64,000 nt of DNA, from contig NC_052511.1 in assembly GCF_014356525.2 (NCBI RefSeq), positions 36,051,121 through 36,115,120 on the forward strand, given 5' to 3'. The notes under the pieces are model-generated. The model was not told where the DNA came from and did no database searches. It saw only the letters and a list, made by a program, of their open reading frames with translations. The position numbers were made by a program, and so were the translations under genes. This DNA is from Nilaparvata lugens. Its lineage: Eukaryota > Arthropoda > Insecta > Hemiptera > Delphacidae. Positions 57,011 through 64,000 of the stretch are shown here, in pieces (within the stretch, counting starts at the first letter, position 1; each line of letters opens with the position of its first letter).

Positions 57011-59370
57011 CTATGCAAAGTTTGATTTTAGATTCCCAATTATCAGGCTTCAGATACAATTTAAACAAAAAAGACTGTGAGCCTATTAGGAAAATACAAT
57101 CAATAAAATTACAAAATAATGTAAAACACATCTAAGCAATTGAAGAAAGGAGAACAAGAGGTATGAAATTCTAAAGAAACGATAGTAAAATTATAAATGT
57201 TAATGAAAGAGAGAAAAGAAACTACTAGTATCGACAGATGAACAGAAACAATGGTACATTACTAATAAAATGGCCTATTACTACTAATTAGGAGAAAAAC
57301 ACCTGAATATCTTGCAGCATTTGCCCATCTCAAAGGATTAAATAGGCCTATATGTTTTCAAATTAATACTCTAAATTTATTACCCCATTACTACTCAATT
57401 TCAACCACTGAGAACCTTGGAAACATGATATCAAAGTATAAAAACGGCAAGTGGCAGCCTAAACAAGATTCAACTCCACAAAGTTTCATGAAATAGAACT
57501 GATATAACTGGACAAAATGCTCACAAAGCAGAAAATAATACAAGAAATAAACAGAAAAATAATTGAATTTACTTAGAAAGATTAATAATAATGGTATGGG
57601 AAGATGAAATACGATTTTTCGCCACACTTGGATGTAATGAGCTGGTTTACGTGCGTCATATGGATGCCGAAAGTGATTGTTTTCCGACCAGGCCGGTAAA
57701 ACTTTACGGCCCTAGGGCTGTAAAATGACCTTGAATAACAACTGATCGTGTCCGATCTCACAAAAATCATAGAGAGATAATCTCATAACGACTGTAATAA
57801 TCTATATAATTATATACCGTGAATCGCGGTATTATCCCAGGTAGCACACCTACGTGTTTCCAACGTTGAAATTTGGTTGTTGAGGTTGAATAACCGTTAG
57901 CGGTTGAATTTTTCAACGTTTTAAATGCAACGTTGTTTTCAACAGTTGATCTATCGTTGAAAACACGTTGAAAACGAGCTTCCAATTCCACCACTCACAG
58001 CGCTACAGTAGTCCTTACACAAAAACGGATCTATCAAGGACGATCGACTGATCAACGCCATTTCATGTTTGAATTCTCATCACGTTGATGAAAGCTGTGA
58101 ACTCTTTTAGAAGAGTCTACCTATTCCACTTTGACTTGGTAAGTTTATTTAATTTATTATTCTTATTTAAAAGATGAGATTGTTTGGTGATTTATTGTCT
58201 AAACTTCAAAACAAATATTGTGTGTTGAACATAATTCTGTTTACATTTGAGGTTAGGGTTAGGTAAGTTATATTATGTTTTAAATTAGAGGGCTCTAATT
58301 TAATATAATTATTAAAAATTAATATAATACAATAAGCTTGGTTTTAAGTATTTTACATGTAGCCTACTACTTAACTTCCAAATAAATTACTATTACTTTG
58401 ATCTTCCTGCACAAATATTTTCATTATGCTATCTATGTATTGTTTTTGTTACAGGACTGCTTGTGTTGAGAAATTCCATCGAACTTAATATAATAACACT
58501 GAACTTAATATGATATAAATCACTTAACATCAAAGTGATTGCTTTTAACAAGTTCAGTAATTAACTCGGTGATCCAAGAAATTGAAAACGGGTGTCCGGA
58601 GTTCAGCTCATAAATATTAACATTTTTCAAATATCGTCATTCCATGGTGACGAAATTTAGCTTAAACTTGTTCATTTTAAAATTAAATTTTCAATTAATT
58701 TATGCATGTTTACAACCCATATATGTCAAGGATATTTTTGATTAATTTCATTGTGATTTTAAACTTTTGGTCTAGGTTTACAAAATTTAGTAGGCCAATA
58801 AAAAATGGTTGAAATATCGGGATACAACTGTTTTTTTTCATAAAACTAAGTATGTACCTACAGTAACTATTAAATTTTACTCATAAATTAAAAAATAAAT
58901 TTTCTACCGTTTTTATATAGAGCCTTATTTGTTTACTTCTATAGGCCTAATGAAAGAGGAGTATTTCAAGTTAAAATTCGTCTATGCTACAAAATTGGAA
59001 ACCCAATATTCTTACTTTATTCTTAGTTCTTTTGAATGTTTGAACGAACAGCTGGTGTGACTTTCTCGTCTGACTATTGTATAGTAATGGACTATTTTTA
59101 TCTAAAAAACAGTCATCACCTCGCCTTGTGATTCAAAATATCAATGTGTGTAACAAAATATCAAATGTATAACATTATTAGATGTGCACTTGAGAAAAAT
59201 TCCTGTACTTGTTGTTAAAAGCAATTCCCTTTTAACCATGCAACATCTGTATCAAATAATAACTCCTATGTAGTGGCAAAATTTCATCTGCCTTCATATT
59301 ATAGAATTTCTTATTAAAATTTATATTACCTTATGTTTCAGATTCTATCAAAAAATCTTGTGGGTCGACT

Positions 59371-59595
59371 GTGGGCATTGAGACCCAAATTGAAGACGCT
59401 ATTAAGGATTGGCTAAAATATGCGGCAGAGTATTTTCAGTGGAGAAAAAACAATCTAATTTCGTCGGTAATTAAAAAGTATTATGAAATGAAAGTGGAAA
59501 GTTATTTTGAAAGTCCCTTTCTATTGAAACACTGTAATAAAATATTTGTTTCTCTATTGCATAAATCACAAACTATCATCATACCTGAAAACTAA
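59371..59595 (+). CDS. Possible last exon of a gene carried by the CAACGTTG element
   Basis: The plus frame reads GIETQIEDAIKDWLKYAAEY then FQWRKNNLISSVIKKYYEMK to ...IIIPEN stop. It is preceded by an acceptor-like TTATGTTTCAG at about 59332-59342 with open frame from there. The DAIKDWLKYA motif resembles short C-terminal helices seen in some insect proteins of unknown function, but I cannot name a family. It could be a captured or element-encoded exon, or chance. Confidence 0.3.
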   Translation: MGIETQIEDAIKDWLKYAAEYFQWRKNNLISSVIKKYYEMKVESYFESPFLLKHCNKIFVSLLHKSQTIIIPEN

Positions 59596-60054
59596 AATGT
59601 AGGCGGGTTTATACGATGCCAATTGACAAGACAATAATATTGTCTTCTGAAATTTATAGCTGGTGTAAAGTATCAATTGAATCTTTTAATTCTAGAACCA
59701 TCATCTAGGCATAGCTAAATAAAAACTAATTGACAATTATTATTGTTTTGCCAATTGGCATAGTTTAAACCTGGCATAAATGTCAAGTAAAAATTTAGAT
59801 ATATATTATTTCCTAGAAAGAATTGAGCTATTTTTGCTCACCACAGATAAAATTATCATACTAAAAATTCAAGATTTTTAAACAACTGCTAAATTCTTGA
59901 AATAATAGTTTTAATTTATGTTTCTTACAGACATAAAATGTTTTTGAGCTTGGCAGAGTATATTAAATTACCATGGTAATTTGGTTGTAACCATCTTAGT
60001 TCTTTAAACAACCTTTCATCATACTATTTTTGTGGATCAAAATTGAAGTAATAT

Positions 60055-60174
60055 GGAAATAGAAAGAAAAATAAAAATCTCAGTATCCTTTTTGAATCAT
60101 TTAAATAATGATTAATAATAGTGATTAAATAATTCAAAAAGGATACTGAGATTTTTATTTTCCTTTCTATTTCT
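60055..60174. repeat. Palindrome nested in the CAACGTTG element
   Basis: GAAATAGAAAGAAAAATAAA-AATCTCAGTATCCTTTTTGA and TCAAAAAGGATACTGAGATT-TTTATTTTCCTTTCTATTTC are almost perfect complements around ATCATT...AATAATGATT; a separate MITE inserted in the larger element. Confidence 0.75.
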
Positions 60175-61279
60175 ATAAAAAGTAGCCCTATACAGAAAAG
60201 AGATGAATATGGTTTTTATTGTCTGTTTTTAATGTCAACTTACCAATGTACCGCATTGCAGGGTAATATTTCTGTTACATGAAATCATATGTAAATAAAT
60301 GGAAATATGATTTCGTATTTTCATCTCTTTTCAAATGATTTTAGAAATATTACCATGTAATTGATAAGGTACCGGTTCAAAAGTATGGCTAATTCAACGT
60401 CTATTTATAGTTGAAAATAATGGTTGTCACAACGTGCTTTCAACGTCTATTTATGGTTGAAAATAATGGTTGTCACGACGTGCTTTCAACGTCTATTTAT
60501 AGTTGAAAATAATGGTTGTTACAATGTTTTTTCAACTATTATTCAACGTTGAAAATAACGTGGAAACGGCGGACATTTTCTCGTGTTTTCAACGTTGAAT
60601 TTAAACGTCTTTTCAACGTTAAGGTATTACGTGTTTCTAACGTTATTTCAACGTTTCTGTGCTACCTGGGATGTCTATAATATATTTTATAAATTACTGT
60701 TTCATAATTTAATATTAATTATTGTGTTTTTGATATCAAACAATAGAATACGATGATATCTCCATAGCCTAAACAATATAATGTTGGCTGCATTCTCCAT
60801 TGTCAGAAAGGTACGTATCGCAAGTATTTAAAAGTGAAGAATCGAATTTGAAATCAAAGTACAATAATTGTATCAATATTTAAAAGTGAGGTAGAGTAAT
60901 AATTGTTTCTTTTCTATTATCGAATTCCACTTCTTAATGCAATACAATCAACAATAATAATAAGAAAATACAGCACAGATCTGAAGTTTAAGGTAAGCCT
61001 ACTGGTGAAACTCAGCCTTGACTGAAAAATTCCTAGTAATTTTTCCTCAATTCATTATTAAAACTTTAGATAATTTTTCTTCAATATTAAACCATATAGA
61101 GAAAACATTAGGCCCACTCAAGATTGAATCTTCGAATGTTTTCTCTATGTTTTAACTATTTTCAGAGCAATATTTTGTTGTGAAAATGCCGACAAACCGG
61201 CTTCAAATTTGCCGCTATACACTATATTATAGTAGCCTACATAAGTGTTATCAGTCAGGCCCCTACATTCAACAATACG

Positions 61280-61378
61280 CAATGGCCGAGAGTGTAAAGG
61301 TGTAATACATCAGAACTCAAAGCTCAGTGAATAACAAATATGATCTAGGTTCGAATCTCGGTCAATGACATTTTTTTT
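61280..61378 (+). tRNA. tRNA-like pseudogene or SINE head (Leu/Ser-type A and B boxes)
   Basis: ATGGCCGAGAGTGTAAAGGTG matches the A box/D-arm pattern of tRNA-Leu/Ser (TGGCCGAGTGGTTAAGGCG), and GGTTCGAATCTCGG matches the B box/T-arm. They are 50-60 bp apart and followed by TTTTTTTTT, a Pol III terminator. A functional acceptor stem is not formed, so it is a decayed tRNA gene or the 5' head of a SINE and probably not a working tRNA. Confidence 0.4.
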
Positions 61379-62639
61379 TGTCAATGAATTTCGACTTTTA
61401 TTAGCTATTTTTTATATTAGTTATCGTAATTTAAATTTCAATCAATTTTTTAGATATATTTTGAGACAAAACTGTGAAATATGCAATAATATTAATTTTT
61501 TTATCACATTATTTCAAAATAGTAATGAAAATTCTATTCATCCATCTACCCATGAGATATTGCACCGGGTGCAAAGCACAAGCTATAAAAATTCAAACAA
61601 TTATTCAAAATATTAATAGTATGAAAATATGGTCACTATTGTAGATTATTAATTAGTAATATTGAAATTAATTGACAGTAAAAGTTGTCTTAACCAAGAT
61701 TCAAACTATCAAAATAGGCTGTTTGAATTTTATTTATTTTTCAATTTCTTATATATTGGGAAGTGTTTTTTTTGGTGTGGTGAAAAATAGCGTTCCCAAC
61801 ACGGACAAAAATGTTTTTCCGGCTCTCGAACGCTTCAAGTTCTCGACTTTGTCTCGAACTTGAAAACCGTGATCTTGAGCCGGAAAACGTACATTTTCGA
61901 CCCTAGGTGCGAAATATACTATTACAGACCTGACATGACACTACAAATCTTCAAAACCAAACTCACAACACTATCAATGTATCACCGAAGTTTTATCAAT
62001 AACTCACTTCAATCAGTAGAAATAACCAATAATAGCACTTCAAATAATAATTATTATAACAATTCTCAATAGAGTGGCACACTAGCGCCACTAGCGCTCT
62101 CAGTGGCGCAGTGGCGAAACTATGAGGCTAGCGCCCCTCTACTCTACTCCTCTACTCCTACTGTCCTTACAAGAATCAGTGATTAAAGACGGGAAGTTTG
62201 GAACACTTTACTGATCCGGGTCAATCGGTCTCGTTCACTACCACAACCCATTCAATTGAACCTGTCTTTTAAGAGGACATCCTCTAAAAAAATTCAAAAC
62301 AAGCAAAAAACAAAAGAGAAACAGTTGATGGGTGAACAATACAAGTCTAAAATGAACAGGTATTTTAAATTAGTATGATCCGGTTCACTGACTGCTCCGT
62401 TCAATTTGAACGGGTCAACGGATCGAACAACACATCTCTAAAACAAAATCAAAAACTAAAAATTCAAAACTTCAGTTTTCGGGGAACATGACCAAAAAAT
62501 AATTAATAATAAGGGCGACGAATCAAATTGACTTACAACAAATAAGTGAGATCAACTCGCCATTTGCAGTATTCTGAAATCAAACATCTCACAAACTAAT
62601 AGACTAATCTTAAAAATAAATGGGCAATGAAACGAAATT

Positions 62640-62990
62640 CAAAGCCTAGCCTTATAAAATCAACTAAAAAAATTGCATGGTTGCCTGTAAAGTCGGTATA
62701 CGGGCGAAAGTTTTACGTGACAACAACTTTGAGTGGGAAGTAGTGGCGCAGTCGCAGGAGATTGCTTGCAACGCCTGCACAGGTTGACTGCTCCGTTTCA
62801 CTCTCTCTCCAGGTGAATGCCTTCGGGTTGCTGCTGCGTTGCTCGCCACTGCTCCTTGCTCCTATTCGTGCTCTTTCCAGACGACTGTGAACCAAAACGA
62901 ACGCTCTCACTCGCTCTCATTGTGAGCGCATAACGCGGAGCGTGAGGCAGTTTCTTGAAGTGTCACCCGGCAAACCAATTTATAAGACGT
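62640..62990 (-). promoter_or_regulatory. CpG-rich putative promoter and 5' exon, possibly of the zinc-finger gene
   Basis: On the minus strand, CTTATAAATTGGTTTGCCGG (TATA box, about 62978-62985) is followed 28 bases later by ACTTCAAG (initiator-like). A leader of about 250 bp with many CpGs follows (GCGTTATGCGCTCACAATGA, CGAGCAACGCAGCAGC), unlike anything nearby except real exons. Short ATG frames here look like 5' UTR frames. No certain donor was identified. Assignment to the zinc-finger gene 8 kb downstream rests only on strand and position. Confidence 0.35.
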
Positions 62991-63349
62991 TGTCACGTCA
63001 AAAAATCAAGTGGAAAAGATTCAGCATGAAAATCTCTACAATTTATGTTCAGTAACATTTTCACCTAAAATTGAAAATAAGCTCGAAATGCGAGAAAATA
63101 AGATTATTCAATTGCAAACTGTTGGCAACTGTTGATTCTATTAAATCATTCACTATGAAGAGATAGCAGACTTCGTGTGTCTGCAGCGCTATTGTTCTGT
63201 CACCAGCTGTCTCAGATCTTAGAATAGTAGATTTGATATGTGCGGGAACACTAACTTCAGTTGATCAATTTTCATAATGGCAAGGAACGTTGTGTGAGTG
63301 CGCCACACCAGATTTTTTGTATACAAATTATACTTGGACTTTTCCACTT

Positions 63350-63425
63350 CCATTCTGTCAGCATTAGTTGAATTAGGAGAATTTATGTTATTCATTAGGA
63401 GTGCTGACAGTATGATGTGAATATA
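63350..63425. repeat. CTGTCAGCATT hairpin element
   Basis: TTCCATTCTGTCAGCATTAG-TTGAATTAGGAGAATTTATG pairs with CATTAGGAGTGCTGACAGTA-TGATGTGAATATAC. Confidence 0.65.
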
Positions 63426-63587
63426 CATAACGGTTATGCATAGAATCTCAAATTTTAATTGAAAGCTTTAATCTATTTTCTTCAAACCAATTAATATTTA
63501 GGAATTGATAGAAGACCTAAAAAATGACTAACAATTATTTTCACAATAACAACTATTCTGCGTTTTTTTGCAACATCCCCATCCTTC

Positions 63588-63770
63588 AGCTGGGTTTACA
63601 CCAAAGTTATTAACAAAATGTTGATAACTTAATCATTATAGATTCTGTTAGATTGAACGGGACTTGACAAACACATATGTTCATCATTTGTATGATAAGT
63701 TGTGTTCAACCTAACAGAATTAAGTTAGGATTAAGTTATTTTGTTAATAAATTTTGGTGTAAACGCAGCT
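63588..63770. mobile_element. AGCTGTGTTTACACCAAAG MITE (copy 2)
   Basis: AGCTGGGTTTACACCAAAGT-TATTAACAAAATG and TTTTGTTAATAAATTTTGGT-GTAAACGCAGCT are inverted ends; the interior includes ATAGATTCTGTTAGATTGAA and its complement, as at 19241-19428. Confidence 0.82.
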
Positions 63771-63796
63771 TTCCTGTGGACTAATTGACGAATTAA

Positions 63797-64000
63797 ATTA
63801 GAGAAAATTCCGCCACAGGCGGTTTTGATGTTTTTGGAACACCCTTCACCTACGATCTCATAGCGAATAGACTCAGAATAACCATTCAGCAGTTACTGGT
63901 AAGCCCCATTTTCCCGGCAGCATAAAGAGGCAATATGAAAGAACACCCAGACCTCTATAGGATAAAATCAATGGGCATTCTGAAAGGAGGTGCTGCATAT
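63797..64000. other. Protein-like sequence at right edge, unresolved
   Basis: The plus frame reads GGFDVFGTPFTYDLIANRLR-ITIQQLL between a plausible acceptor (CCGCCACAG at 63818) and donor (CTG|GTAAGC at 63898/63899). It then meets one TAA (about 63926) and continues in frame as MKEHPDLYRIKSMGILKGGA to the edge. Minus frames are also open (for example VKGVPKTSKPPVAEFS). Several open frames on both strands beside a MITE suggest repeat-derived sequence more than a host exon. Confidence 0.25.

Larger units (their letters stand above)
57834..60668. mobile_element. CAACGTTG foldback-type element, about 2.8 kb, CCCAGGTAGCACA ends
   Basis: Left CCCAGGTAGCACACC and right TGTGCTACCTGGG are inverted. 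Both subterminal regions (57865-57980 and 60390-60655) are packed with CAACGTTGAAA / TTTCAACGTT words, many palindromic, including three tandem TTCAACGTCTATTTATRGTT-GAAAATAATGGTTGT units. The interior of about 2.4 kb is ordinary AT-rich sequence with one short plus frame. A dinucleotide AT borders both ends, but a longer target duplication is not visible. Superfamily unassigned. Confidence 0.75.

Overview
The window is AT-rich insect nuclear DNA: GT-AG introns of several kb, dense MITEs and foldback elements, microsatellites, one LTR retrotransposon, and no operons or compact genes. The two recognisable genes are typical arthropod genes. The style of the repeats suggests a hemipteran, perhaps planthopper-like, but that is an inference and not proven by the window.

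Both supported genes are on the minus strand. (1) At 593-13259 lies the 5' part of an angiotensin-converting-enzyme-like peptidyl dipeptidase (M2 family, insect Ance type). Five consecutive exons join with matching phases: 13259-13043, 4995-4837, 3984-3882, 3145-3002 and 784-593. The gene leaves the left edge before the HEXXH zinc site. Its first visible exon starts inside the signal peptide with one base of a split codon, so a tiny start-codon exon must lie farther right. Several candidates fit, two of them in a 1.3 kb tandem duplication. (2) At 47937-54173, perhaps to 54894, lies a large C2H2 zinc-finger gene. Its 3.6 kb terminal exon encodes a long Asn/Ser/Thr-rich region, an acidic/Lys-rich region and seven fingers. 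A CpG-rich TATA-containing stretch at 62.65-63.0 kb may be its promoter and first exon.

Layout: 0.6-13.3 kb is the ACE coding exons, with a young 6.5 kb non-autonomous LTR retrotransposon in antisense orientation (5475-11962, flanked by GTTG) in the first long intron. 13.3-34.9 kb is probable ACE first intron and promoter region, full of tandem duplications (15.1, 16.1-18.8, 25.8 kb) and palindromic elements. 35-47.5 kb is intergenic and repeat-rich. 47.5-54.9 kb is the zinc-finger gene, with a duplicated splice acceptor and a 3' end built in a tandem repeat. 54.9-62.6 kb holds a hAT remnant with an 8-bp target duplication, a TG-microsatellite repeat, a 2.8 kb CAACGTTG foldback element with CCCAGGTAGCACA termini, and a tRNA-like Pol III sequence.

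There is no bacterial-type system, CRISPR array or rRNA. The most interesting observations are the multiple possible start exons of the ACE gene, the duplicated zinc-finger acceptor that would give a stop after six codons, the CCAAT-rich hexamer array inside the retroelement, and a hairpin family of about 90 bp with ten or more copies.
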